Origin: Methanobrevibacter millerae
GTDB taxonomy: Archaea > Methanobacteriota > Methanobacteria > Methanobacteriales > Methanobacteriaceae
Length of the DNA: 64,000 nt
Reading direction: 5' to 3'
Assembly (NCBI RefSeq): GCF_900103415.1
Contig: NZ_FMXB01000008.1
Location: forward strand, 50,676 to 114,675
Made by a program: the position numbers and the translations under genes. Under the pieces are notes generated by a model. The model saw nothing but the letters and a program-made list of their open reading frames with translations, was not told where the DNA came from and ran no database searches. Positions 9,503 through 17,995 of the stretch are shown here, piece after piece (position 1 is the first letter of the stretch; each line of letters begins with the position of its first letter).

Positions 9503-9541
9503 ATTTATATATAAAAATTTGTTCGTATGTATACGAACAAA
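9503..9541 (+). promoter_or_regulatory. nrdD promoter with 24-bp palindromic operator
   Basis: The TATA element ATTTATATATAAAA (9503-9516) is immediately followed by a palindrome at 9518-9541: arms TTTGTTCGTAT and ATACGAACAAA around a GT centre, 11 of 11 base pairs. The expected transcription start is inside the palindrome, a classic repressor position in archaea. It does not match the known bacterial NrdR box. The regulator is unknown. Confidence 0.7.
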
Positions 9542-9647
9542 ATATATACAAGTACTGACTAATAGTATAATCAAGTGATTAGTAGTAGATAGCTTGCTCT
9601 ATCAACTTTTTTTACTAATCTAAACTAAATGGAAAATGGTGTGTTAA
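9542..9647 (+). promoter_or_regulatory. structured 5' leader of nrdD
   Basis: The leader is about 110 bases long. GATTAGTA (9577-9584) pairs with TACTAATC (9613-9620) to enclose a second hairpin GATAG/CTATC (9588-9592 with 9599-9603) and a run of seven Ts. The same ATTAGT can instead pair with an upstream ACTAAT at 9558-9563, so two exclusive folds are possible. This is suggestive of conditional control but unproven. Confidence 0.45.
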
Positions 9648-11963
9648 ATGGAAAAAAGTTCAGAAATTGCAAATAATTTAAATAAATCCGTTAAAATTAA
9701 TGTAGAGAAGAATAACGGAATTAAAGAAAGATTTAGTTATGAAAAATTAATGAAGTCATTGGTAATGGTAGAAACCCCATTCTTTGAATCTGATAAAATC
9801 GTGGCAACTGTCGTATCCCAATTATACGATGGAATCACTACAAAGGAAATCAAAAAAATCGTTTACGAATGTTTAGAAGACATCGATAGTGAAATCGCAA
9901 ACAAATACCTTGCAAGTACCCAATTGAAGGTACGTACTTCAAGAGACACTATTGAAGCATTCGACTTATCCAAAATTGCCAATACGTTAATTGAGGAAAC
10001 CGGCGCAAGTCAGGAAACCGCATTCGAAATAGCTACAGAAACCTGGAAAGAGCTCAAGAAGTTAAACGTCGAATACCTGACCGCTCCAATGATCAGGGAA
10101 ATAGTCAACACAAAACTGGTTGAATACGGACTTGAAGACTTAAGAAGCCGTTACACCCGTTTAGGTATCCCTGTTTACAACATTACCTCATTAATCGAAA
10201 ACGGTAACAGGGACAACGCAAACATGATTCACAACCCGGAAAGTATCCACAAACATGTGGCAGATGAAGCATTAAAACAATACGCATTACTTAAAATGCT
10301 TCCGGCAAGCCTTGCTGACGCGCACATGTCCGGGGACATTCACATTCACGATTTGGAATTCTTCGCAGGAAGGCCTTTAAACTGTATGCAGCATGATATA
10401 AGGACATTCATCAAATACGGCCTTAAAGTGGACGGTACAGGTGACCACACCTCAATTGCAGGTGCTCCAAACCACATGGAAACATTAATGAACCATACCG
10501 GCGAAATCATGCTTGCAGCTCAACAGAACATGTCCGGAGGACAGGGAATGTCACTCTGGAACGTATTTGTAGCTCCGTTTGCAAGAGGAAGAAGCTACGA
10601 TGAAATCAAGCAGTCCGTACAAATGCTCGTTTACAACCTCAACATGGCTTACGCAGCACGTGGATCACAGGTACCGTTTACAAGCATGGCACTTGAATTC
10701 GGAGTTCCAAACTTCCTTAAAGACGAAACCGCTTACGGACCAAAAGGAAAAGTAGTCGGAACCTACGGAGATTACGAAGAGGAAACCAGATTGATTCAAA
10801 GAGCATTCACCGAAACCCTGCTTGAAGGAGACAACGAAGGAAAACCTCACTTATTCCCTAATACCATTTACACATTACGTGAAGAAACAATGACCAGCGA
10901 ATATGAAGAAGATATCCGCTTAGTCCACGAATTGTCTGCAAAATACGGTTCATCATACTTCGTAAACATGCTTGCAGGATACAGGGGAGAAATGGCCAAC
11001 TACATGGGCTGCAGAACCTGTTTACAAGATAACTGGACCGGCGACTGGGACCAGGACTGTTTAAGAACCGGTAACCTCGCTTACGTAACCTTAAACCTTC
11101 CAAGAATCGGATACCAGTCCAAAGACGAAACCCAGGTATTCGAATACTTAGACGAATACATGGACCTTGCTACCGAAACATTAATGCTTAGAAGGGAACA
11201 GGGTTTAAAATGTCTAAACGACTTCCACATATTACCGTTCTTAAAGCAGAAAGTGGCTGAAGACTCCTACTACAGAATCCAAAACTCAACCTTATCATTC
11301 GGTTTTGTCGGACTTAACGAAATGTTACTGTCATTATTCGGCGAAGGAATCGAAAACCCAGACGCCAACAAGTTCGGTATCAAATGTCTTGAATACATAA
11401 ATGAAAGGGCAAATCAATTGAAAGATGAAACCGGACTCAGGTGGTCAGTACTGCAAACACCTGCAGAATCCACAGCTTACAGATTTGCAACTCTCGATAA
11501 AAAACAGTTCGGAGACGAAGCTATCGTACAGGGAGACGGAAACGCAAACTACTACACAAACTCCTCCCACGTGCCTGTAGACACTTCCGCATCATTAATC
11601 GAAAAAATCAAGATAGAAGAGCAATACCATCCATTAACCCCTGGTGGACACATCTTCCACGCATTCATGGGTGAATCATACTCAGATCCTGATTCATTAA
11701 TGAGCTTAACCAATAAAATCGCAAGAAAATCCGATATCGGTTTCTGGGCTTACAGTTCAGCATTAAGCTTCTGTTTAAAATGCAAAACCTTAATGAAAGG
11801 ACTCAACCACGTTTGCCCAACCTGCGGTGAAAGCGAAGATGTGGAATGGTATGACAGAATTACCGGCTACGTACAGCAAGTCGGACGTGCAAAATCCGCA
11901 TCCGGAGGCTGGAACCCTGGTAAACGTCAGGAACTTATTGACAGAAGAAGATTTGAACAATAG
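9648..11963 (+). CDS. nrdD: anaerobic (class III) ribonucleoside-triphosphate reductase
   Basis: Makes deoxyribonucleotides under anoxia by glycyl-radical chemistry. The 771-aa protein has an N-terminal ATP-cone allosteric domain (about 15-105), the active-site region NCMQHDIRTF near 245, a four-Cys zinc site CLKC...CPTCG near 705-725, and the C-terminal glycyl-radical segment ASGGWNPGK near 750. No intein is present. The activating enzyme NrdG is not adjacent. The gene is monocistronic, with an unusual palindromic promoter and structured leader upstream and a hairpin terminator downstream. Confidence 0.96.
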   Translation: MEKSSEIANNLNKSVKINVEKNNGIKERFSYEKLMKSLVMVETPFFESDKIVATVVSQLYDGITTKEIKKIVYECLEDIDSEIANKYLASTQLKVRTSRDTIEAFDLSKIANTLIEETGASQETAFEIATETWKELKKLNVEYLTAPMIREIVNTKLVEYGLEDLRSRYTRLGIPVYNITSLIENGNRDNANMIHNPESIHKHVADEALKQYALLKMLPASLADAHMSGDIHIHDLEFFAGRPLNCMQHDIRTFIKYGLKVDGTGDHTSIAGAPNHMETLMNHTGEIMLAAQQNMSGGQGMSLWNVFVAPFARGRSYDEIKQSVQMLVYNLNMAYAARGSQVPFTSMALEFGVPNFLKDETAYGPKGKVVGTYGDYEEETRLIQRAFTETLLEGDNEGKPHLFPNTIYTLREETMTSEYEEDIRLVHELSAKYGSSYFVNMLAGYRGEMANYMGCRTCLQDNWTGDWDQDCLRTGNLAYVTLNLPRIGYQSKDETQVFEYLDEYMDLATETLMLRREQGLKCLNDFHILPFLKQKVAEDSYYRIQNSTLSFGFVGLNEMLLSLFGEGIENPDANKFGIKCLEYINERANQLKDETGLRWSVLQTPAESTAYRFATLDKKQFGDEAIVQGDGNANYYTNSSHVPVDTSASLIEKIKIEEQYHPLTPGGHIFHAFMGESYSDPDSLMSLTNKIARKSDIGFWAYSSALSFCLKCKTLMKGLNHVCPTCGESEDVEWYDRITGYVQQVGRAKSASGGWNPGKRQELIDRRRFEQ

Positions 11964-11985
11964 CTAACATTCGTTAGTTATTTTT
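11961..11985 (+). terminator. intrinsic terminator of nrdD
   Basis: TAGCTAAC (11961-11968, beginning with the stop codon) pairs with GTTAGTTA (11973-11980) through one G-U pair, followed by TTTTT. Confidence 0.65.
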
Positions 11986-12043
11986 CACACCATTTTTTTA
12001 ACACACACGTTAATTATCACCACAAAAAACATCAAAAAACAAA

Positions 12044-12210
12044 AGTATATTAATATCTTTGAATATAAATTATACTATTATCATATCACTGATGATAAAA
12101 TTATTTTCACACTCTATGTTACTAGTATCATATGGGCTTTTTCGATACTAGGTAGCTGATAACATAGATTTAATTAATACCCAGTGCATTAAATAAATCG
12201 AGGTAATAAA
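12044..12210 (+). promoter_or_regulatory. rpl21e promoter and hairpin-bearing leader
   Basis: A TATA-like AAGTATATTAATA starts near 12044. The leader then carries a long bulged hairpin at 12114-12167: CTATGTTA pairs with TAACATAG and CTAGTATC pairs with GATACTAG, 16 pairs in all, with an 8-base bulge GTAGCTGA (12152-12159) on the 3' side. The start codon follows 43 bases later. It could be an autoregulatory leader for the ribosomal protein operon or a separate small RNA. Confidence 0.5.
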
Positions 12211-12501
12211 ATGCAAAGATCAAGAGGATTTAAAAGCAGATCAAGAAAAAAATTAACTAAAGTTGAAAGAAAAGGAAGAACCAACCCTATTACAAACAGA
12301 TTCCAAAGATTTGAAGAAGGGGATTTAGTTCACATTATCATTAATCCAAGTATTCAAAAAGGTCAACCACACTCAAGATTCCACGGTAAAACCGGTAAAA
12401 TCGTTGGAACCAAAGGTAAAGCATACTTAGTAGCTTTAAAAGAAGGAAACAAAGCTAAAGAATTAATTATCAGACCTGACCACTTAAAATTACAAGCATG
12501 A
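12211..12501 (+). CDS. rpl21e: 50S ribosomal protein L21e
   Basis: A 96-aa basic protein matching archaeal/eukaryotic L21e from end to end: an Arg/Lys-rich N-terminus ([17 protein letters not shown]), then the SH3-like barrel with [18 protein letters not shown] and [18 protein letters not shown] precedes the ATG. It heads a cluster with rpoF 5 bases downstream, a conserved archaeal arrangement. Confidence 0.96.
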   Translation: MQRSRGFKSRSRKKLTKVERKGRTNPITNRFQRFEEGDLVHIIINPSIQKGQPHSRFHGKTGKIVGTKGKAYLVALKEGNKAKELIIRPDHLKLQA

Positions 12502-12506
12502 TTTAA

Positions 12507-12851
12507 ATGATTGGTAAAAACGTCATTAAAAAAGAGGAAATTCCTGGAGTCACAGTCAAAGAGACTCTTGAAGAATTTTCCCAGGAATATGAACTAAACT
12601 ACGAGCAAAACGTGACTCTAAACCATCTTGCAAGGTTTCCAAGATATTCTGCCGAAGATACAGAAAAAATCATTGCGGAACTTCAAAGCGAGCTTGGCTT
12701 AAGGCACAAGGTTGCTGTTCATATTGTTGATTTAATTCCAAAAGACATTGATGATTTAAGATTGATTTTCGCAAAGGAACCTATTCAAATCAATAAAGAG
12801 GAAATGGAGAAGATTCTGGATATCTTAAATCAGTATTTCGTTGATGAATAG
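12507..12851 (+). CDS. rpoF: DNA-directed RNA polymerase subunit F (Rpo4)
   Basis: A 114-aa homologue of eukaryotic Rpb4, which forms the RNA polymerase stalk with Rpo7. An N-terminal segment is followed by the HRDC-like helical domain with LNHLARFPRYSAEDTEKII and VHIVDLIPKDIDDLRLIF. It starts 5 bases after rpl21e in the same transcript and ends in a hairpin with its stop codon in the stem. DUF655 and ksgA follow as in other methanogens. Confidence 0.94.
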   Translation: MIGKNVIKKEEIPGVTVKETLEEFSQEYELNYEQNVTLNHLARFPRYSAEDTEKIIAELQSELGLRHKVAVHIVDLIPKDIDDLRLIFAKEPIQINKEEMEKILDILNQYFVDE

Positions 12852-12875
12852 TTTTTTTACTATTCACTTTTTAAC
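12846..12875 (+). terminator. intrinsic terminator after rpoF
   Basis: GAATAGT (12846-12852) pairs with ACTATTC (12859-12865) across a six-T loop, followed by ACTTTTTAACTTTTTTT. The stop TAG at 12849-12851 is in the 5' arm. Confidence 0.65.
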
Positions 12876-12961
12876 TTTTTTTTAACGCTATTTTTAGATA
12901 TATTTATTACTTATTAAACATTAAAAATAATTATAGATTTTTAAATTAGTGAAGTGATATT

Positions 12962-13600
12962 ATGGATAAGAGAAATAAAAACAAAAAAAATCCACCTCAA
13001 AAAACTGAGGACTATGCAGTCGTACTAGATTACCTTAGTTTAGGATATGTACAATCTGATATGTCAAAGTTTAAAGGAAAAGCTATTGCTCAAGCTATTG
13101 GTACCGATTACTTCACTTTACTTGAATTAGCTCCAAAAAACGGAGTTGATTTGGAAATTCAAGACACCGTATATATTGGAAAAGGAAAAAGAGACAAGAT
13201 CTACAGGGTTTTAGGAAAATTGGACTTTGAAAACCTGACCGCTACCAGTAGAATAGAACTCGAATACGCCATTAAGGACATTATCATCTCAAGAGAAGAT
13301 GAATTCGTTGACTTTTTCAATACTGCAGGTCCTGTTAATACAAGATTACATAAATTAGAATTAATTCCTGGAATTGGTAAGAAATACATGTGGGAAATTA
13401 TCGAGGAACGAAAGAAAAAAGAATTTGAAAGTTTTGAAGATATAAGCGAAAGAGTCCCATCCTTATCTGATCCTGTCGGAATGCTCGTAAACCGTGTAAA
13501 GCAAGAGCTGGATACGACAACGGTCAAAAAAGGCAAACAAAAATACTATTTATTCACTCCAATTCCTAGAAGCTCACAAAAGAGGAATAATAGGCGATAA
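12962..13600 (+). CDS. DUF655 family putative nucleic-acid-binding protein
   Basis: A 212-aa member of the archaeal DUF655 family. The N-terminus is basic and disordered (KRNKNKKNPPQK). An OB/S1-like part then reads AVVLDYLSLGY and VYIGKGKRDKIYRVLG, and a helix-hairpin-helix follows at about 135-160 (LELIPGIGKKYMWEIIEER). The HhH and basic tail point to RNA or DNA binding; no biochemical role is known to me. GTGAT precedes the ATG. It is closely followed by ksgA. Confidence 0.85.
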   Translation: MDKRNKNKKNPPQKTEDYAVVLDYLSLGYVQSDMSKFKGKAIAQAIGTDYFTLLELAPKNGVDLEIQDTVYIGKGKRDKIYRVLGKLDFENLTATSRIELEYAIKDIIISREDEFVDFFNTAGPVNTRLHKLELIPGIGKKYMWEIIEERKKKEFESFEDISERVPSLSDPVGMLVNRVKQELDTTTVKKGKQKYYLFTPIPRSSQKRNNRR

Positions 13601-13608
13601 GTGATAAC

Positions 13609-14481
13609 TTGAATAGTAAAGGTAGCGAATCCCTATCTAAAACAACAAAGTCTATTCTGGATAAGCATGGAATACGTTTGAACAAGAATTTAGGACAGAA
13701 CTATCTGATTGATGAAAACAAGCGCAACCAAATAATCAGCTTCGCCAATGTCAATGAAGACGATGTTGTTTTGGAAATCGGTTCCGGAATCGGTACACTT
13801 ACAATAGAACTGGCCAAAAGGGCTAAAAAGGTAATAGCTATCGAACAGGATTCAAATATTTGCGAAATATTGAATCAGCGTTTGAAAAAACAAAAAATTG
13901 ATAATGTAGAGTTGATTAATGACGATGCATTGAAGATTGAATTTCCAAAATTCAACAAGATTGTCTCCAATCTACCTTATCAAATATCATCACCTATCAC
14001 ATTCAAATTTTTAGATTATGATTTCGATTTAGCCGTATTAATGTATCAGAAGGAGTTCGCATTAAGGATGAACGGCGAAGTCGGAAGTAAAAATTACTCA
14101 AGGCTTTCTGCAATGCTTTACTTTAAATGTGACGTGAAGCATTTAACCGACGTGAGCTGCGAGAGCTTTATTCCAAAGCCCAAAGTGGATTCTACAGTAA
14201 TAGGCCTTACCCCGAAAGAGATTACTTTAACCGACGAGGAATTTGAGACTTATTCGAAATTCACCAAAGCGTTATTCCAGCATAAAAATAAAAAGATTAA
14301 AAACGCTTTAATCGATTCAAGGCATATCATTTGCAATCTAGATAAAAAAGAGATAAAATCCAGATTCAATGATATCGAAAATGAGAAATTAGAAAAATAT
14401 TTGACAAAAAGGGTTATCGTGCTGAGCCCTGAAGAGATTTTATATATTTCAAAGGAACTTAACCCTATTTTTAACGATTAA
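13609..14481 (+). CDS. rsmA: 16S rRNA (adenine-N6)-dimethyltransferase KsgA/Dim1
   Basis: Dimethylates the two adjacent adenines in the 3' hairpin of 16S rRNA during small-subunit assembly. In the 290-aa protein, NKNLGQNYLID at about 24-34 and the SAM motif EIGSGIGTLTIEL at about 56-68 are clear, as is the catalytic NLPYQISSP near 125. The start is TTG at 13609, only 8 bases past the DUF655 stop, with AAGTGATA upstream; there is no better ATG in frame. It is translationally close to both neighbours. Confidence 0.93.
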   Translation: MNSKGSESLSKTTKSILDKHGIRLNKNLGQNYLIDENKRNQIISFANVNEDDVVLEIGSGIGTLTIELAKRAKKVIAIEQDSNICEILNQRLKKQKIDNVELINDDALKIEFPKFNKIVSNLPYQISSPITFKFLDYDFDLAVLMYQKEFALRMNGEVGSKNYSRLSAMLYFKCDVKHLTDVSCESFIPKPKVDSTVIGLTPKEITLTDEEFETYSKFTKALFQHKNKKIKNALIDSRHIICNLDKKEIKSRFNDIENEKLEKYLTKRVIVLSPEEILYISKELNPIFND

Positions 14482-14482
14482 C

Positions 14483-15064
14483 ATGACTTTTAAAATCAAT
14501 ACACACGAAAACGTTTACATTCCGGCTGAAGACAGCTACCTGCTTGCTGAAAACTTAGAAATTAAGCAAGGCCAAAGCTTTCTGGAAATCGGAACGGGCT
14601 CCGGAATAGTTGCAATGTACGCTTCAAAACTGACAGATAAGGTAACGGCCACCGACATTAATTTTGATGCCGTCACACTGGCTGAGGAAAATTTCAAGGC
14701 CAACGGAATCGACAACATTGAACTGCTCTTTGGAAATCTCTTTGAGCCCGTGAAAAATAGAAAGTTTGATGTAATTGTATTCAATACTCCATATCTACCT
14801 ACCGAAGAAGGTGATGTTATTGAAGACAATTTAAATTATGCATTTGACGGTGGATTAAATGGTAGGAAAGTTATCGATCTTTTTTTAAATGAAGTGAAAA
14901 ATCATTTAAATGAGGGTGGAATTGTGCAGCTGATTCAGTCTTCATTATCTGACAATGATGAAACATTAAACAGGCTGGATGAACTGGGGTTCATAGCTGA
15001 AATTGCAAAAAAAGAACATTATTTCTTTGAAGATATAGTATTGATAAACGGATATTTGATATAA
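14483..15064 (+). CDS. HemK2/Mtq2-type methyltransferase
   Basis: A 193-aa class I SAM methyltransferase with motif I EIGTGSGIVAMYAS and the post-motif FNTPYLPTEEGD. Size and order match archaeal/eukaryotic HemK2 (Mtq2), which methylates the Gln of the GGQ motif in release factor aRF1, and the location after ksgA fits a translation role. The family usually reads NPPY at the substrate-binding motif; here it is NTPY, so the substrate should not be assumed. It begins one base after the ksgA stop. Confidence 0.8.
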   Translation: MTFKINTHENVYIPAEDSYLLAENLEIKQGQSFLEIGTGSGIVAMYASKLTDKVTATDINFDAVTLAEENFKANGIDNIELLFGNLFEPVKNRKFDVIVFNTPYLPTEEGDVIEDNLNYAFDGGLNGRKVIDLFLNEVKNHLNEGGIVQLIQSSLSDNDETLNRLDELGFIAEIAKKEHYFFEDIVLINGYLI

Positions 15065-15077
15065 GCGGTGAATAAAA

Positions 15078-15236
15078 ATGGAACAATGGAAAATGTCAAT
15101 TTTAACGGGAATCGCACTGGTAATTCTGGGAGTAGTATTCATTATACTCAAAGGACACATTAGTATTTGGCTGGCGATAGTAATCCTATTGGGAGTAATC
15201 GATGTTGGATTTGGAGTTTATATAAAAAATAGATAG
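15078..15236 (+). CDS. small two-span membrane protein (52 aa)
   Basis: An ORF starting MEQWKMSILTGIALVILG and ending GVYIKNR, with GCGGTGA a suitable distance before the ATG. Two hydrophobic stretches (about residues 7-24 and 29-47) are separated by KGHIS, making a small helical hairpin in the membrane. It lies 13 bases after the HemK2-type gene in the same direction, so it is probably the last gene of that operon. It belongs to no family I recognise. Confidence 0.7.
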   Translation: MEQWKMSILTGIALVILGVVFIILKGHISIWLAIVILLGVIDVGFGVYIKNR

Positions 15237-15239
15237 TGA

Positions 15240-15260
15240 GGAGAATGCTTAGAATTCTCC
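15240..15260 (-). terminator. dapF terminator hairpin
   Basis: GGAGAAT (15240-15246) pairs with ATTCTCC (15254-15260). On the minus strand it follows the end of dapF, with the stop codon in the loop and a T-rich stretch (TATTTTTTATA) shortly after. Confidence 0.5.
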
Positions 15261-16109
15261 ATCAAAAACAAGCTCTGCGGGTCCTTCCATGAAGGCTCCC
15301 AATTCGTCACCCTCTTCATAGACGGTGAAGTTCAAGTCACCTCCAGGCAAATGAAGAAGAATATTATCAGCGAAAAGTCCCTGTTTATATCCGGAAATTG
15401 CTGTGGACGTTGCGCCCGTACCGCATGCAAGGGTAACACCTGCTCCGCGCTCCCAAGTAATCATTTTTCCTTCGTTTTCGCTTATGACTTCAACAAAGTG
15501 AACGTTGATCTTTTCTGGAAATACTTCATGCGCTTCGATGGCCGGACCGTATTTGTTAATGTCAACGGCATCCACATCATCTACGAAAATGATTGCGTGA
15601 GGATTTCCGACGCTTATGGCCGTTAAATTGAATGTTGTATCCAATACTTCAAGTTCGCCGTCGATGAATTCCTCTTTATCAGAGGTCATAGGTATTTCAG
15701 GAGTCTTGAATGTTGATGTGCCCATGTCCACTTTGAATAATACAGGTTCATCGCCGTCTAAAGTAATTTCAATGGTTTTGATTCCTGCTCTGGTTTCAAC
15801 GGTCATCTTTTCCTGTTTTAAGATGCCTTTTCTGTAGACAAAGTCACCGAAGCATCTGATACCATTACCGCACATTTCAGCTTCGCTTCCGTCAGGGTTG
15901 AACATCCTGTAACCGATATCTGCAACGTCAGAGGGTTCTACAAAAAGAACACCGTCACCGCCGACACCGAAGTTTCTGTGGCATAATATTCTGCATGCTT
16001 CCGGTTTGTCAGATTCGGGAATGACTTCCCCTTTTGATTCGTCGATTATAGGGAAATCGTTTCCGATACCGTGCATTTTAGAAAATTTTAATCCTTTTAA
16101 ATCTACCAT
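15249..16109 (-). CDS. dapF: diaminopimelate epimerase
   Basis: Converts LL- to meso-diaminopimelate in lysine biosynthesis. The 286-aa protein has both catalytic cysteine motifs (EMCGNGIRCFGDFV near 80 and TLACGTGATSTA near 230) and the N-terminal FSKMHGIGNDFPIID. It is co-oriented with and 10 bases after lysA, giving a two-gene lysine operon. As Methanobacteriales walls contain pseudomurein with lysine, the likely product sink is both protein and wall; that link is inference. Confidence 0.97.
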   Translation of the reverse strand: MVDLKGLKFSKMHGIGNDFPIIDESKGEVIPESDKPEACRILCHRNFGVGGDGVLFVEPSDVADIGYRMFNPDGSEAEMCGNGIRCFGDFVYRKGILKQEKMTVETRAGIKTIEITLDGDEPVLFKVDMGTSTFKTPEIPMTSDKEEFIDGELEVLDTTFNLTAISVGNPHAIIFVDDVDAVDINKYGPAIEAHEVFPEKINVHFVEVISENEGKMITWERGAGVTLACGTGATSTAISGYKQGLFADNILLHLPGGDLNFTVYEEGDELGAFMEGPAELVFDGEF

Positions 16110-16119
16110 AATATCAACT

Positions 16120-17403
16120 TTATTTTAAATGATCAGGAATTATTTGTTTATCCAATAAATCTTCAAAGTTTTGTCTTTCACGTACTAAACTGCATTTTCC
16201 GTCAGTTACCAATACTTCTGAAGTTAACGGTCTTGAATTGTAGTTTGAAGACATTGTAAAACCGTATGCTCCGGCATTCAATATACCTAAGACATCGCCT
16301 TCTTCAACGTCCGGCATTGGCCTGTCACGTGCAAAGAGGTCTCCGGATTCGCATACGTTACCTGCAATGTCAACATCTTGGGTATTAGGAGCGTCCATTT
16401 TGCTTGCATCAACGATATGGTGGTATGAATCATACATTGCCGGCCTTAAAAGGGTGTGGAAACCTGCATCTACGCCGATGAATTTTCTGTAGCTTTGTTT
16501 CAGGCTGTTTACGGTTACTAAAAGAACGCTTGCATCTCCGACCAGGTATCTTCCAGGTTCAAGATACATTGTAGGTGAAGCCATGTCATACTCTTCTATT
16601 TTTTCTTTGAATAATCCTACGTTGACTTCAGCAAATTTATCGAGATCAACGATGTTTTCTTCCGGAGTGTATGGGATTCCGACACCGCCTCCGAAATCAA
16701 CGAATTCAAAGTCAATTCCGGTTTCCTGGTGCACTTTTCCTGCAATGTCCATTGTTGACTCGATTGCCAATTTGAACGGTTCCGGATCTAGAATTCCTGA
16801 ACCTATGTGGGAATGCATACCGATTGGGTTGAATCCAAGTTCTTTAGCTAAGGTATAAACTTCAACGGCCTCATTGTCCATAATACCGAATTTACTCATT
16901 ACTCCCCCGGTAATACAGTGGTCGTGGTGTCCCGCACCGACCATTGGGTTTACTCTGAATGAGATTTTCAATCCTTCAGGGTCTACGATTTTGGCAAGTC
17001 TTTTGAGCGCTGAGACTGAATCGATGTTTAAGACTACACCTTCATCATGGACAAATTTCAATTCGTCGTTTGTGATGTTGTTACCGGTAAAGAGGATTCT
17101 GCTTCCGTCGAAGCCCACTTTTTTGGCAATGTAGACTTCACCCGGTGAAACCGCATCAATTGAACAACCTTCGCTTTCCAAAATTTTCATTACAGCGAGG
17201 TTGGTATTGGCTTTACATGCATAAAACACTTTGAAATCAGGATAGTATTTGGTAAATGCATTGTAAAATCTGTTGTAATTGTCCCTTATCCTATTTTCAT
17301 CAATAACATAGGTTGGAGTTCCAAATTCTTCTGCAATATCTACTGCATCTGCTCCACCGATATCAAGGTGGTTTTTATCATTGACTTTTATATTTAAATC
17401 CAT
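16120..17403 (-). CDS. lysA: diaminopimelate decarboxylase
   Basis: PLP enzyme that decarboxylates meso-diaminopimelate to lysine. The 427-aa protein has the PLP-lysine segment [12 protein letters not shown] near residue 60, the glycine-rich phosphate site [10 protein letters not shown] near 236, and the C-terminal [11 protein letters not shown] motif with the catalytic Cys. It is the first gene of the lysA-dapF operon. Confidence 0.97.
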   Translation of the reverse strand: MDLNIKVNDKNHLDIGGADAVDIAEEFGTPTYVIDENRIRDNYNRFYNAFTKYYPDFKVFYACKANTNLAVMKILESEGCSIDAVSPGEVYIAKKVGFDGSRILFTGNNITNDELKFVHDEGVVLNIDSVSALKRLAKIVDPEGLKISFRVNPMVGAGHHDHCITGGVMSKFGIMDNEAVEVYTLAKELGFNPIGMHSHIGSGILDPEPFKLAIESTMDIAGKVHQETGIDFEFVDFGGGVGIPYTPEENIVDLDKFAEVNVGLFKEKIEEYDMASPTMYLEPGRYLVGDASVLLVTVNSLKQSYRKFIGVDAGFHTLLRPAMYDSYHHIVDASKMDAPNTQDVDIAGNVCESGDLFARDRPMPDVEEGDVLGILNAGAYGFTMSSNYNSRPLTSEVLVTDGKCSLVRERQNFEDLLDKQIIPDHLK

Positions 17404-17535
17404 AATTTAAACTCCTAAAAAAGTTGCATTATGTATTTAGTTATATGGTGAATACTATTTAATAGTATTGAAGGAAATGGCTTTGCCAACGATTTTATTA
17501 ATTGATTCAGATAAATAGATTAACAGGTGAATTAA

Positions 17536-17940
17536 ATGGAAAAACCATATGGACTTACAATGCGAGGCGTGGTTAAAAACAGTAAAGGTGAGATTCTGGT
17601 TTTGAGAAGGCATCCCAAATCAAAAACGAATCCCCACAAGTGGGAGCTTCCCGGCGGGAAAATAGAAAAGGGCGAGTTCTTTGATGAGGCATTTATTCGT
17701 GAAATTAAGGAAGAAACTGCGCTGGACGTGAAGGTTGGAGATTTCTGTGAAGCCGTACAGGACGATTATCCCCACAAAAGGACAGTTCAGCTGATAATGT
17801 ATGCTGAAAATATTGAAGGTGAGGTGAAAATCAGCGATGAGCATGACAACTGGATGTGGGCAGCTATTGATGAGATTAAAAGCCTTGATATAACGTCATC
17901 TCTTGAAAAGATAATAGAAAAAAAGAATTTTGAAATTTAA
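17536..17940 (+). CDS. NUDIX hydrolase
   Basis: A 134-aa NUDIX protein. The nudix box runs GGKIEKGEFFDEAFIREI followed by KEET near residues 39-60, matching GX5EX7REUXEEXGU except for Ala in the last Gly position. The N-terminus (LTMRGVVKNSKGEILVLRRH) is typical of MutT/ADP-ribose pyrophosphatase-like sanitising enzymes. The substrate cannot be told from sequence. It is monocistronic, preceded by GGTGA and convergent with the SPFH gene. Confidence 0.85.
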   Translation: MEKPYGLTMRGVVKNSKGEILVLRRHPKSKTNPHKWELPGGKIEKGEFFDEAFIREIKEETALDVKVGDFCEAVQDDYPHKRTVQLIMYAENIEGEVKISDEHDNWMWAAIDEIKSLDITSSLEKIIEKKNFEI

Positions 17941-17954
17941 ACGATTTTTGGGAA

Positions 17955-17995
17955 AAAAAGAATAATGGGATTAAACCCAAAATTATTCCTTATTA
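17955..17995 (-). terminator. terminator of the NfeD-SPFH operon
   Basis: On the minus strand AATAAT-TTT-GGG pairs with CCC-ATTATT across a TTTAAT loop, with a three-base bulge, followed by CTTTTTTT. The SPFH stop codon lies in the 5' arm. Confidence 0.5.

Noticed and set aside
12089..12159. C/D-box guide RNA in the rpl21e leader
   Set aside because: CUGAUGA and CUGA are present about 65 bases apart, but the strong 16-bp internal hairpin is not compatible with an unstructured guide and no D'/C' boxes are clear. Kept only as a structured leader.
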